A stretch of DNA of 64,000 bases from contig NZ_SLWN01000011.1 in the NCBI RefSeq assembly GCF_004342025.1, positions 62,001 through 126,000 of the forward strand. Direction: 5' to 3'. Shown here one piece after another: positions 33,301 through 42,224 of this stretch (its first letter is position 1; each line of letters begins with the position of its first letter). This DNA is from Kribbella steppae. GTDB taxonomy: Bacteria > Actinomycetota > Actinomycetes > Propionibacteriales > Kribbellaceae. A program made the translations under genes and the position numbers. The notes below the pieces were generated by a model. It saw nothing but the letters and a program-made list of their open reading frames with translations, made no database searches and was not told where the DNA came from.

Positions 33301-35578
33301 GAACTCCGGCGATCACCAGCAGGTTGCCGAACAGCGCGGTCAGGAAGGCAGCCGCCGAGTTCCCCTCGGTGTACGCGGGGATCACCGCGACGATGCTGAT
33401 CAGCGCGTACGTCGTCGCCGCAGCAGCGAGCCAGGTCCGGGCCCGGACCTCGGACGCGGCCAACGCGAGCCAGGCCAGGGCCACCGGGACCACCGGTTCC
33501 AGCAAGGCCAGTTTGGTGACGTCGACGAAGGCCACGCCGTCGTTGGGGTTGGTGATCAACGGGCTCATCAGCATCAAGATGCCGCCGGCAACGGCCAGGG
33601 CCGCGCCCGCCGGCGGCACCGGCCACACCGGCCAACGCCCAGGCCACAACACGATCAGGAGTACGCCGACCATCACGCCGGCGACCGCGGTCACGCCGAG
33701 CCAGTAGTTCTGCTCGATGTACGCGATCCCGCCGCCGAGGATCAGCAGTCCGTCCGCGATCAGGGACCCGACGCAGCCGGCCACGATTCCCAGCGCGATG
33801 GGACCCGACCACCGAGCGGCCAAGGCGGCCAGCAGTGCACCGAACGAGGACACGATCTCCGGATCGTGCCAGCTGCGGAACACATACCACCCGGTGTTGT
33901 CATGGTCCTTCCAGATATACCGGGGGTCACCCTCCGGCCCCGGCCAGTTCAGGTAGATGAGAATCACCGCGCCGACGACCAACACGCCGATCAGCCACCA
34001 AGGCGGCGTGAAAGCCACGTCGTCCCGCGTCGGCTCCGTGCGCTCCTCCGCGGGCTGCTCCGCGGGCGGCTGAACCGACTTCTCCGGGGGCGATTCTACG
34101 AGCTTCGCTGCAGGCTCCACTCGCCTCACCGCAGGCTCCGCGCGCTTCTCCGGAGGCGGTTTCAAGCTCGGCTCCGCAAGGTCGCGGGCCGGTTCCAGGC
34201 GCGGCTCTGGACGCGGTTGCCGGCGCTGCTCCGGGACCGTCTCCGGGACCATCTCCACGACCGGTTGTAGGTGCGGGGGCTCGGGTTGTGGTGCTGGTTG
34301 GGGTGGTTCGGGTTCTGGTTCGGGAGGTGGTGGAGGCGGCTCGGACTCCGTCTCCGGCATCGTCAGCCGCACCGGGATCGTCCACTCCCCCGTCGGACCG
34401 CTGACCACGACCGACGCCTCCTGGTCCTCGGGCGCTCCAGCCCGGACCCGGATGATCGCCCCGTCCTGCTCGACCCTGAGCCACTCCACGCTGGACGACG
34501 CGACCGCGATCAACGCGATCGGCGCCCCGTCCAGTCGCACCTCGCCCTCCCCCGCCGTACCAAGGTCAAGCACTTCCGGAGTCATCCGCGGAACGCCGAC
34601 CTCGAGCGCCTCCGTCGCAGCCAGCGCGACCCGCCGGCTGTCGTCGTTGACCATCGGCTGGAGTGCCTGCCACGCGGCGTACGCCTGGCTCAGATCGCTC
34701 CCGAGCAGGCGTTCACGCAGGTAGTCGACCACGCCGAACCTTGCTGCGGGCAACGGACTCTCCATCGCCTCGAGCAGCTCAGGGGCGAGCTGGGCCGGGG
34801 TGATCCGGCGGATCCGGCTGCGGGCGAGCAGCAGTTCGCCCTGGGAGCCGAAGGTCCACATCTGGGGGTTCTGGTTCGGAGTCACCCGGTGGACCCGATC
34901 GGTGACGTACCCGACGAGTTCGGTCAGGCCGACCCACCCGTCACCGTCGCGATCGGCCTCGCCGGTCGTCAGCCCGTCCACTACCGCGCTGGTGAACACT
35001 GACGGCGCCGACGCATCCGTCGCGAGCTGCCCGCCCTCGAAGGCGTACTCCATCGCACTGGACGCCGTCACCACCACCCGGCCGCGTCCACCACCCACTT
35101 GTTCCTGACCCGCGAAGGCATCCCGCACCTGTGCCTCACCGGCTGCGCGGACGACCATGCCGCGCGGGAAGGCGCCGCCGTAGCAGCAGTCCAGGAACAA
35201 GGCGATCCGCTGAGCCCGGCTGTCGGCCATCTGCCGGTTGACGAAATCCGCGGCCACAGCGGTCGAGGCCAGCCGGGTCGGCTTGGTGTCCGCGACGGCC
35301 AGGAAGAGCTCGCCTGCCGCGTTCTTCAACCCGTGACAGGAGAAGTGCAGCATCAGCAGGTCCTCGGGCGCTCGGTCCGCGAAGAAGTCCTCGACGGCGA
35401 ACCGGATCTCCTGGGCCGCCGCGTTGTGCAGGACCTGTACCTCGAAGCCGCCGACTGATGGATCCGCGAGTACCTCTGCCAGCGCGGCCGCGTCCTGGGC
35501 CGGCGCCACCAGGGCGCGCAGGCCCGGGTCGTCGTACTGGTCGTTCGCGATCACGAGCGCGATGCGCGAGCCGTCCAT
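33266..35578 (-). CDS. Caspase-like (C14) protease domain fused to a multi-pass membrane module
   Basis: 770 residues. Residues 1-245 are a caspase/metacaspase fold: ALVIANDQYDD first strand, catalytic H82 in HFSCHGLKN, catalytic Cys (131 or 132) in FLDCCYGGAFPRG, and VVTASSAMEYAFEGG. Then a helical HEAT-like stretch (about 265-345), a beta-rich segment (about 350-430), a Pro/Glu-rich linker (about 435-540) and seven to eight membrane segments to the C-terminus. It starts 1 nt after the stop of the EACC1-like gene (TGAgATG). Caspase plus EACC1 pairs belong to predicted multi-component conflict systems of multicellular bacteria; membrane attachment suggests signalling or lysis at the membrane, which is inference. 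Confidence 0.8.
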   Translation of the reverse strand: MDGSRIALVIANDQYDDPGLRALVAPAQDAAALAEVLADPSVGGFEVQVLHNAAAQEIRFAVEDFFADRAPEDLLMLHFSCHGLKNAAGELFLAVADTKPTRLASTAVAADFVNRQMADSRAQRIALFLDCCYGGAFPRGMVVRAAGEAQVRDAFAGQEQVGGGRGRVVVTASSAMEYAFEGGQLATDASAPSVFTSAVVDGLTTGEADRDGDGWVGLTELVGYVTDRVHRVTPNQNPQMWTFGSQGELLLARSRIRRITPAQLAPELLEAMESPLPAARFGVVDYLRERLLGSDLSQAYAAWQALQPMVNDDSRRVALAATEALEVGVPRMTPEVLDLGTAGEGEVRLDGAPIALIAVASSSVEWLRVEQDGAIIRVRAGAPEDQEASVVVSGPTGEWTIPVRLTMPETESEPPPPPPEPEPEPPQPAPQPEPPHLQPVVEMVPETVPEQRRQPRPEPRLEPARDLAEPSLKPPPEKRAEPAVRRVEPAAKLVESPPEKSVQPPAEQPAEERTEPTRDDVAFTPPWWLIGVLVVGAVILIYLNWPGPEGDPRYIWKDHDNTGWYVFRSWHDPEIVSSFGALLAALAARWSGPIALGIVAGCVGSLIADGLLILGGGIAYIEQNYWLGVTAVAGVMVGVLLIVLWPGRWPVWPVPPAGAALAVAGGILMLMSPLITNPNDGVAFVDVTKLALLEPVVPVALAWLALAASEVRARTWLAAAATTYALISIVAVIPAYTEGNSAAAFLTALFGNLLVIAGVLSRGLRLQSRP

Positions 35579-35579
35579 C

Positions 35580-35966
35580 TCACCCGTCCGCAGGGGTGTG
35601 CTTGCGGACCCAGGCATCGACCACTTGCTGCTGGACCGCGTCGCTGGCACCGGTCAGCTCGATCGTGTCGCCGTCGATCGTGACCTTCACCGTCCGCCCG
35701 CTGCCGGACCGGCGCAACCAGTCGCGCACGACAGTCACGACCGAGCCGAGCACCTGCAGACCGGGCGCGAGCGACACACTCAGCACCCCCGCGATGGCAG
35801 CAAGACCAGGCCCCCGCGTCCCGTCCGGTACCTCACCCTCGCGATAGGGCTCGACCGCGCGGACATCGGTCGCCAGCAACTCCTGCCGCAGTACCAACGC
35901 AAGTTCCTCGAGCCGCGCGTCGTCGGACCCTTCCTCGACGACCCCGACCAGCACGTCCGCCCCCAT
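35580..35966 (-). CDS. EACC1-like effector-associated component
   Basis: 128 residues. N-terminal alpha/beta part (ADVLVGVVEEGSDDARLEEL, LRQELLATDVRAVEP), a hydrophobic helix (LAAIAGVLSVSLAPGLQVLG) and the C-terminal strand pair GRTVKVTIDGDTIELTGASD followed by a helix. The DGDTIEL strand after a T-V-K-V strand is the recognisable part of effector-associated constant component 1, small proteins placed next to caspase, trypsin or TIR effectors. GGAGG lies 7 nt before the ATG at 35966. Cotranscribed with the caspase gene and probably an adaptor for it. Confidence 0.7.
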   Translation of the reverse strand: MGADVLVGVVEEGSDDARLEELALVLRQELLATDVRAVEPYREGEVPDGTRGPGLAAIAGVLSVSLAPGLQVLGSVVTVVRDWLRRSGSGRTVKVTIDGDTIELTGASDAVQQQVVDAWVRKHTPADG

Positions 35967-36081
35967 CAGGCCTCCCCCCAACACCCCCAGTCCGACATCA
36001 CCACCATGCGCCGGTACGGTCGCCGCCACAAGCACTAGGCTTCGGGAACTGAAGTCGGCTGAGCTACGTCGGAGGGGCGTC

Positions 36082-36276
36082 ATGGTGGGGAAGCGGGGAC
36101 GCGTGATCGGCCGGATCGCACCGGGAATCGTCGGCGAGGTGATGCTGCCGGTCCGGGGTGCCACCGAGGCCTTCTACGCTTACCCGGCGACCGACGAGGT
36201 GATCGAGGTGGGCACCCCGGTAGTGGTGGTCGACTTCGACCCGCCCCGCACGGTCTACGTCGCTCGCGCCTTCTGA
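36082..36276 (+). CDS. NfeD-like OB-fold protein
   Basis: 64 residues. RGRVIGRIAPGIVGEVMLPV, AFYAYPATDEVIEVGTPVVV and TVYVARAF form the small five-stranded OB barrel seen at the C-terminus of NfeD proteins. The membrane part of NfeD is missing, so this is a soluble minimal form. GGAGGGG precedes the ATG. 23 nt before the flotillin gene; NfeD and flotillin proteins are usual operon partners. Confidence 0.78.
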   Translation: MVGKRGRVIGRIAPGIVGEVMLPVRGATEAFYAYPATDEVIEVGTPVVVVDFDPPRTVYVARAF

Positions 36277-36299
36277 AATCTTGTTCCCTTGGAGGGGAA

Positions 36300-37649
36300 A
36301 TGCTCTGGACGTACCTGATCATCGGTGCCGTCGCACTGCTGGTCCTGCTCATCCTGTTCCGGATGGTCTGGCGGGTGGCCGAACCGAACGAGGCCCTGAT
36401 CATCTCCGGCCTCGGCGCGCACTCGAGCCAGGACCAGGTCAACGAAACGCTCGGCTTCAAGATCGTCGTCGGCCGCGGTACCGCGGTGCTGCCCGGATTC
36501 CAGACCGTACGGCGGTTGCCGCTGGACATCCGCGCCACGCCGCTGACGGTGACGTGTGTGTCCAGTCAGGGCATCCCGCTGCACATCAAGGGCGTCACGG
36601 CGTACAAGGTCGGTGACGACTACGGCTCGATCGCGAACGCGGCCCGGCGGTTCCTGGAGCAGAGCGACGAGCAGGTGATGAGCACCATCCACGAGCTGTT
36701 CGCGGGCCACCTGCGCGCGATCGTCGGTTCGACCACGGTCGAGGAGATGCTGCACGACCGGGAGACGCTGACCACGAACATCCGCGGCTCGCTGGCCGGC
36801 GACATGGAGAAGCTCGGCCTGGTGGTGGACTCGCTGCAGATCCAGGAGATCGACGACGAGTCCGGCTACATCAAGAACCTGGGCCGCCCGCAGGCCGCGG
36901 CGGTCGAGGCGGCCGCCCGAATCGCGCAGGCCGAGCGGGACCGCGAGGCGACCGAGCGCGAGCAGGTCGCCGCCGCTGCCAAGGCGGCCGCAGTACGGCA
37001 GAGCTCGATCGCCCAGGCCGGCTACCAGGCCGAGGTGGACCAGGCGAAGTCGAAGGCCTCGCAGTCCGGCCCGCTGGCCGAGGCCCTGGCCCGGCAGGAG
37101 GTCGTCGTCGCCGAGACGGAGACCGCGAAGCTGAACGCGTCGCTGGCCGAGAAGCAGCTGGAGTCGACGGTGCTGAAGCCGGCCGACGCCGAGGCGTACA
37201 AGCAGCGCACGCTGGCCCAGGCCGCGCGCGACGCACAGATCGCGGCCGCCGAGGCCCACGCCCGCGAGGTCACCCTGCGCGGTGAGGCACAGGCGAAGGC
37301 CACCGAGCTGAACGGTAAGGCCGAGGCGTCCGCCGTCCAGGCCAAGGCGATGGCGGAGGCGGCCGGTATCAAGGCGCGGGCCGAGGCGCTGGCCACCAAC
37401 ACCGACGCGGTCGTCGCCCAGCAGCTGGCCGAGGCGTACCCGGAGATCGTCGCCGCGGCGGCGGGTTCGTTCGAGAAGGTCGGCAACATGGTCGTGCTGA
37501 ACGGTGCCCAGGGCATCGAGGACACCCTGGTGAAGACCATCACCATGGGCGGTTCCGGTTTCGCCCTGGCCAAGCAGCTGATCGACTCGCTGTCGACCAA
37601 GAACGGCGACAAGCCCACCCTCGAGTCGGTTCCCAACGAACCTGCGTGA
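36300..37649 (+). CDS. Flotillin-family (SPFH) membrane-domain protein
   Basis: 449 residues. N-terminal membrane helix (YLIIGAVALLVLLILFRMVW), SPFH domain about 28-190 (VAEPNEALIISGLGAHSSQD, LPLDIRATPLTVTCVSSQGI), then a long Ala/Glu/Lys-rich coiled coil with repeated AEA units (about 200-400) and a short variable end. Flotillins oligomerise at the membrane and organise fluid domains. The ribosome site TTGGAGGGG is directly upstream. Strong terminator follows. Confidence 0.92.
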   Translation: MLWTYLIIGAVALLVLLILFRMVWRVAEPNEALIISGLGAHSSQDQVNETLGFKIVVGRGTAVLPGFQTVRRLPLDIRATPLTVTCVSSQGIPLHIKGVTAYKVGDDYGSIANAARRFLEQSDEQVMSTIHELFAGHLRAIVGSTTVEEMLHDRETLTTNIRGSLAGDMEKLGLVVDSLQIQEIDDESGYIKNLGRPQAAAVEAAARIAQAERDREATEREQVAAAAKAAAVRQSSIAQAGYQAEVDQAKSKASQSGPLAEALARQEVVVAETETAKLNASLAEKQLESTVLKPADAEAYKQRTLAQAARDAQIAAAEAHAREVTLRGEAQAKATELNGKAEASAVQAKAMAEAAGIKARAEALATNTDAVVAQQLAEAYPEIVAAAAGSFEKVGNMVVLNGAQGIEDTLVKTITMGGSGFALAKQLIDSLSTKNGDKPTLESVPNEPA

Positions 37650-37696
37650 CGCAAAGATCCCGGATCCCCGCGCGGCGGGGATCCGGGATCTTTGCG
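37650..37696. terminator. Bidirectional intrinsic terminator
   Basis: Perfect 21-bp stem (37650-37670 with 37676-37696) around a 5-nt loop, beginning directly after the flotillin stop and ending 2 nt before the stop of the convergent S1 protease gene. T-runs flank it on both sides, so it should serve both genes. The longest perfect hairpin noticed in the window. Confidence 0.95.
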
Positions 37697-37698
37697 TT

Positions 37699-38823
37699 TC
37701 AGGCTGTGTGCAGGGTGAGGCCGTAGGCCGAGAGGATCTCGTTGACGGGCTGGAACCAGGTCTCCCCGCCGCTGCTGCAGTTGCCCCAGCCGCCGGAGGT
37801 GACACCCTGGGCCTGGTCACCGGTGATGAACGACCCGCCGGAGTCGCCGCCCTCGGCGCACACGCTGGTCTTGGTCGCGCCGTGGAACAACTGGCCGTTG
37901 CCGTAGTTCACGGTCTCGTTCTTCGCCAGGATCTGGCCGCAGTGCCAATGGGTCGTCGACCCACTGCGGCAGACCGACGAACCGACCGGCGCCTCCCAGG
38001 AGCCGCGGACCAGTTGGTCGCTCACCTGGCCCCAGCCGAGCACCACGGGTACGGTCCACCAGCCGTTGCCGACCGAGACCCAGCCGTAGTCGTTGTCGGG
38101 GAAGGACCATCCGCGGAAGCTGCCCATGTCCGAGCCGTCCCAGCCGCGGACCGTGCCGCCGCGACCGCAGTGGCCGGCCGTGACGAAGCCGCCGTGTACG
38201 GAGAACCCGATCGAGCAGCGGATGTTGCTGACGTAGTACGGGTCACCGCCGACCGTGCCGGCCGCGAACGTCTGTGGTGCTTGGGCAGCCACCTCCCGGA
38301 CCGTGACCGCGCCGGCCTTCGCGACCTTGGCCACGAACGCGTCGACAGCCTCGGAACGCTTACCCGCTTGCACATTGATGACGACGCTGCCGGTGCGCGG
38401 GTCAGCCGCCCAGCCACTGACCGCATCGGGCACTGCCTTGCCGGCCAGCTTGTCGACAGTTGCCTTGCGCCGGTCCAGCTCCGCCGCCGGCACCGGTACG
38501 GCGACAGTCTGCGCGCCGGTGGCCTTCACTGCCGCCGCACGATCCTGCCCGGCCAGGCCGATCACCAGTTTCTGAGTGGTCGCGTCCAACCATGCGCCAC
38601 CGAAGTCGGCCCCAGCAGCCCGCTGAGCGGCCGGCAGGAGTTTGGCCGCGGCTGTTTCGGCCTTCAGACGTTGCTTCATCTGCTGCTCGGTCAGACCGAA
38701 GTCTTGCTGCATAGCTGCCGCTTGACGCGGTACGGCGAGCGGCTGGTCAGGGCTCGCCGCGACAGCCTGGCTGGGGACGGTCACCGCGCTCACGACGAGC
38801 ACGGCGGCTAGAAGGACTTTCAT
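37699..38823 (-). CDS. Secreted S1E (alpha-lytic/streptogrisin-type) serine protease
   Basis: 374 residues. Signal peptide 1-22, a two-part pro-domain of the alpha-lytic type (about 35-185: QQDFGLTEQQMKQRLKAETA, GWAADPRTGSVVINV), then the chymotrypsin-like protease: H218 in TAGHC, D245 in DNDYGWV, S328 in EGGDSGGSF, with paired cysteines at 203/219, 285/295 and 322/353 or so. Cleavage of the pro-domain is expected near TVGGDPYY. An extracellular digestive protease. A LacI-type palindrome lies 34 nt upstream. Confidence 0.93.
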   Translation of the reverse strand: MKVLLAAVLVVSAVTVPSQAVAASPDQPLAVPRQAAAMQQDFGLTEQQMKQRLKAETAAAKLLPAAQRAAGADFGGAWLDATTQKLVIGLAGQDRAAAVKATGAQTVAVPVPAAELDRRKATVDKLAGKAVPDAVSGWAADPRTGSVVINVQAGKRSEAVDAFVAKVAKAGAVTVREVAAQAPQTFAAGTVGGDPYYVSNIRCSIGFSVHGGFVTAGHCGRGGTVRGWDGSDMGSFRGWSFPDNDYGWVSVGNGWWTVPVVLGWGQVSDQLVRGSWEAPVGSSVCRSGSTTHWHCGQILAKNETVNYGNGQLFHGATKTSVCAEGGDSGGSFITGDQAQGVTSGGWGNCSSGGETWFQPVNEILSAYGLTLHTA

Positions 38824-38856
38824 CGGACTCTCCTCACCTAGGGGCGGTTCGGTGCG

Positions 38857-38870
38857 TGAGAGCGCTCTCG
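38857..38870. promoter_or_regulatory. LacI-family operator-like palindrome upstream of the protease
   Basis: TGAGAGCGCTCTCG, of which GAGAGCGCTCTC (38858-38869) is a perfect 12-bp palindrome. It is close to the CebR/CelR cellulose-regulon box TGGGAGCGCTCCCA of actinobacteria. No LacI gene is in the window, so a distant regulator would be needed. Confidence 0.6.
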
Positions 38871-38924
38871 CACATGAGAGTGACCTACTGGGCCCGGCTC
38901 GTCAAGGGCGAATGACCGACGTTG

Positions 38925-39563
38925 TCAGAGACCCAGGTGTGCGAGTACGGCGAGGACGCGGCGGTGACCCGAATCGGTCGGGGGCAGATCGAGCTTGAGG
39001 AACACGTTGCCGACGTGTTTGTGCACGGCACCTTCGGAGACGACCAGCTTCTCCGCGATCGCCGCGTTGCCCAGTCCTTCGGCCATCAGTGCGAGCACCT
39101 CCCGCTCGCGCGGTGTCAGGCGATCCAGCGGACTGCTCCGCTTCACCATCAGCTGGCTGACCACTTCCGGGTCGAGCACGGTCCCGCCGGCGGCCACTCG
39201 TCGTACCGCCTCCAAGAACTCGTCGACCCGGGAGACGCGATCCTTGAGCAGGTAGCCGACGCCCTCACTTCCGGCGGCCAGCAGCTCGGCGGCGTACACC
39301 TCCTCGACGTACTGCGAGAACACGAGCACCGGGAGACCAGGGCGGAGCCGGCGGGCTTCGATCGCGGCGCGCAGGCCCTCGTCGGTGAACGTGGGCGGCA
39401 GCCGTACGTCGACGATCGCGATCTCCGGAGCGTTGTCGGCCATGACTTTCGCAAACTCGTCCGCGTCACCGGCGACCGCGACCACCTCGAAGCCGGAGTT
39501 ACCGAGCAGCAGGCCCAGTCCCTCGGCCAGGATCGGGTTGTCCTCCAGGATCACGACCCGCAC
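38925..39563 (-). CDS. NarL/LuxR-type response regulator
   Basis: 212 residues. Receiver domain with phospho-acceptor D52 (IAIVDVRLPP) and the conserved Lys in GYLLKDRV; C-terminal LuxR HTH (LTPREREVLALMAEGLGNAA, IAEKLVVSEGAVHKHVGNVF). Overlaps the sensor kinase gene by 13 nt. Target genes unknown; the nearby protease is on the same strand but downstream in genome order of a separate promoter. Confidence 0.93.
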   Translation of the reverse strand: MRVVILEDNPILAEGLGLLLGNSGFEVVAVAGDADEFAKVMADNAPEIAIVDVRLPPTFTDEGLRAAIEARRLRPGLPVLVFSQYVEEVYAAELLAAGSEGVGYLLKDRVSRVDEFLEAVRRVAAGGTVLDPEVVSQLMVKRSSPLDRLTPREREVLALMAEGLGNAAIAEKLVVSEGAVHKHVGNVFLKLDLPPTDSGHRRVLAVLAHLGL

Positions 39564-40732
39564 GGCAGCACCACCTCGACTGTCGTCGGCCCACCGATCG
39601 GGCTCTGCAGCTCGAGCCGTCCGTCGATCGCTTCCACCCGGTGGAGCATGCCATGCAGACCGCTCCCCCGGCCCAGCTGGTCAGCCTGTTGGCTGATCCG
39701 CGCACCACCGATCCCGTCGTCGGTGATCGCCAGGTACAGCTCCGGACCACGCCGTTCCATCAGTACGTCGACATGCCCGGCCGCGGAGTGCTTGGTGATG
39801 TTGGTGAGCGACTCGGCAACGGCGAAGTAGGCGGCAGCCTCGACAGCGGCCGGGACCTGGCCGAGCTCGCCCAACCTGAGGTCGACCGGTAGTGGGCAGC
39901 GGGCGCACAGTGCGGAGACCGCCCCGGCCAGACCGCGGTCGGCGAGGATCGGCGGGTACATGGTCCGCAGTACGCCGCGCAGCTCGTTCATAGCCTGCTC
40001 TGCACCGTCACGGGCGTCGTCGAGGAGGCTGGCGGCCTTCTCCGGGTCATCGGCCATCATCTGCTTGGCGATGCCGATGCGCATGGCCAGCGACACCAGC
40101 TGGGCTTGGGTCCCGTCATGCAGGTCTCGCTCAATGCGACGCAGCTCCGCACCATGCGAGTCCACTGCACCGGCACGGCTCTTGGTGAGCTGCTCCACTC
40201 GCTGGCTGAGCCTAGCGGTGTCCAACTCGGCTTCACTCGGTGCGAGCAGGCTGAGGGCAGTGCGAGCGTGTCCACGTGCCAGTGCCGGAGCCCCCCAGCC
40301 CAGGACACCCAGGCTGACCAGAACCTGCATCGGACCGTTTGTGAGCGCCTCGAACCAGCCGTCCACACCGACACCCATGAGGCTGAAGTTGCCCGGGTCA
40401 AGCTGCCACAGCAGCATGCCGGCAAGTGCTGCCGGTGCGCCGACCACGGCGATGACTGCCACCAGCAGTTCCGGGATCATGACCACTGGCATCAGCAGGA
40501 GCCGCAGGCTGCGCTTGAAGGAGCTGCCCGCCGCTTCGACCGGAAGGTCGAGGTACCGGGACGCTTGGGATCGCTCCACGTTCGCCAGCCGGACGAGACC
40601 TGCCCTCACAGCAGGGAGCCAGGCGAACAGCAAGCCCAGCGGGAGCGCCACGAGGATGCCCATACCCGTCAGGAAGCGGAGGGCTAGGTAGCCGCTGGCT
40701 CTGCCGCCACGGGACAGGATCTTGGTCAACAT
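39551..40732 (-). CDS. NarL-class sensor histidine kinase
   Basis: 393 residues. Four membrane segments in the N-terminal 150 residues (a DUF1707/PspC-free 'sensor domain' type), then the HisKA_3 dimerisation region with H205 in RRIERDLHDGTQAQL and a GHKL ATPase end with DDGIGGARI and GSGLHGMLHRVEAI. The ATG at 40732 has GAGGATTGAGG upstream; a GTG at 40759 would add nine residues. No extracellular sensing domain is visible, so the signal may be membrane state. Confidence 0.9.
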   Translation of the reverse strand: MLTKILSRGGRASGYLALRFLTGMGILVALPLGLLFAWLPAVRAGLVRLANVERSQASRYLDLPVEAAGSSFKRSLRLLLMPVVMIPELLVAVIAVVGAPAALAGMLLWQLDPGNFSLMGVGVDGWFEALTNGPMQVLVSLGVLGWGAPALARGHARTALSLLAPSEAELDTARLSQRVEQLTKSRAGAVDSHGAELRRIERDLHDGTQAQLVSLAMRIGIAKQMMADDPEKAASLLDDARDGAEQAMNELRGVLRTMYPPILADRGLAGAVSALCARCPLPVDLRLGELGQVPAAVEAAAYFAVAESLTNITKHSAAGHVDVLMERRGPELYLAITDDGIGGARISQQADQLGRGSGLHGMLHRVEAIDGRLELQSPIGGPTTVEVVLPCGS

Positions 40733-40821
40733 GTCCTCAATCCTCCGCCACCAGGACACCGCAGTCGCTACAGCAGGCTCTACCCTTCACCCGGGCGTTC
40801 GCTGGACCAGGCTGACAAACG

Positions 40822-40851
40822 CCGAGGGCCCGGGATCTCCCGGGCCCTCGG
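40822..40851 (-). terminator. Terminator of the amidase gene
   Basis: Perfect 13-bp stem (40822-40834 with 40839-40851) and a 4-nt loop ATCT, starting 8 nt after the amidase stop on the minus strand, with CGTTTG following. Separates it from the histidine-kinase operon. Confidence 0.85.
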
Positions 40852-40859
40852 ATGTTCAG

Positions 40860-42224
40860 CTAGCACTCAGGTACGCCGGGGAGCTTTGGGTCGGGGTGGT
40901 CGATGTAGATGTTGGTCATGTAGCCGCCCTGGTCGCGGAGCTTGGCCCACCAGTTGTTGGTGGTGCCTTCGGCGGTGACCGGGTCACCCTGCACCTGGCA
41001 GATGACGAACACCTGGGTCGGGCCGGGCAGTGTGGTCACGATCGAGGCGGACAGGCTGGGCGCCGAGCGGACCCGGACGCCGGTGCCATAGGTGGTGAAG
41101 TTGTACGTCGGCGGGTTCGGGTTCCCGCCGTTCACCAACTCCATGTAGTAGTTCCAGTTCCAGTTCGGACCCGGGTCGGTGTGGTCGTTGTTGGGCATCT
41201 CACTGTGGCCCCGGATGTGGGCCCGGTCCTTCGGGATGCCACGACGGTCGGCGATGTTGCGGGTCACCGCGGCCGACGAGCGGTACATCGCGTCGGTGAA
41301 CCAGGACGGCTGGTCCACCCAGCCCTCGTGCTCGATGCCGATCGTGTACGGGTTCTCGGTCCGCACGTGCCAGGCAGTGTCCTTCTCGGCCACCATCTGG
41401 GTGACCTGGCCGTCGCTGGACCGGATCACGTAGTGCGCGCTCACCTGGGCCGACGGGTTCTTGAACCAACTGATCGTGCCGGCGTACGAGCCTTGCGTCA
41501 CATGGATGACAATCGTGGAGATCGCCGCGGTCCGGCCGACGCGGTAGTTGCTGGTGCTGGCCGCATTCCAGATCGCGCCCGGGTAGTCCACGGCCGCGAC
41601 CGAGGTCGGCGTACGCGTTCCGAGCGGAGCGACCTTGGCGTAGGCGCCACGGTCCGGGGTGACCTTCTTCGGCTCGGTGGTGACGCCTGCCGCGTTCACG
41701 CCCTGGCCGATGATCTTGTAGACCTCGTCGGTGTAGAGCCGGCCGGTCGGGGCGTCCGCGGAGTGCGAGTACTTCGCGATCACCTCGTACCACTTGCCGA
41801 GGTTCGACCGATCAGTCAGCTTCGCTGCATCGGCGTACGAGTCCAGGACGGCCGCGGCGCCGAGGATGTTGGCCGCGGTGTTCTTGGCCAGCTTCTCGAC
41901 CGGCAGACCGGTGAGTTTCGTTGCCTGCGACATCGTCGGGTTCTTGTTGTTGCTGACCAGGTGCATCACGCCGTACCCGCCTGCCTGGCTGGGCAGGCCG
42001 TTGTGGCCGTCGAGGTGCGACTCGGCGTAGCCGACGCCGACGAGCACCTCCCGCGGTACGTCGTACGTGGCTGCCGCTTCCTGGAACGCGGTGGCGAGGT
42101 CAGTGGACGCTCTCGTCGGTTCGGACGGTGCGGCGTTGCTCGGCAGGGCACTCAGTGCGAGGGCGCCGGCGGCCGCGGCGGCGAGCAGTCCGGACATTCT
42201 GGGTACTCGGGCGGTTTTCCCCAT
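40860..42224 (-). CDS. Secreted N-acetylmuramoyl-L-alanine amidase with SH3 tail
   Basis: 454 residues. Signal peptide 1-31; a helical lysozyme-like/SLT-type segment (about 38-140, LVGVGYAESHLDGHNGLPSQ); a type 2 amidase domain (about 215-365) with IVIHVTQG, HYVIRSSDGQVTQMV, IGIEHEGWVDQPSWF and HTDPGPNWNW, which hold the zinc ligands; and a C-terminal bacterial SH3 domain (about 385-450, GVRVRSAPSLSASIVTTLPG). Cleaves the lactyl-peptide bond in peptidoglycan. The 5' leader contains a 7-bp hairpin (42251-42270). No c-di-AMP riboswitch consensus is seen. Confidence 0.9.
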   Translation of the reverse strand: MGKTARVPRMSGLLAAAAAGALALSALPSNAAPSEPTRASTDLATAFQEAAATYDVPREVLVGVGYAESHLDGHNGLPSQAGGYGVMHLVSNNKNPTMSQATKLTGLPVEKLAKNTAANILGAAAVLDSYADAAKLTDRSNLGKWYEVIAKYSHSADAPTGRLYTDEVYKIIGQGVNAAGVTTEPKKVTPDRGAYAKVAPLGTRTPTSVAAVDYPGAIWNAASTSNYRVGRTAAISTIVIHVTQGSYAGTISWFKNPSAQVSAHYVIRSSDGQVTQMVAEKDTAWHVRTENPYTIGIEHEGWVDQPSWFTDAMYRSSAAVTRNIADRRGIPKDRAHIRGHSEMPNNDHTDPGPNWNWNYYMELVNGGNPNPPTYNFTTYGTGVRVRSAPSLSASIVTTLPGPTQVFVICQVQGDPVTAEGTTNNWWAKLRDQGGYMTNIYIDHPDPKLPGVPEC

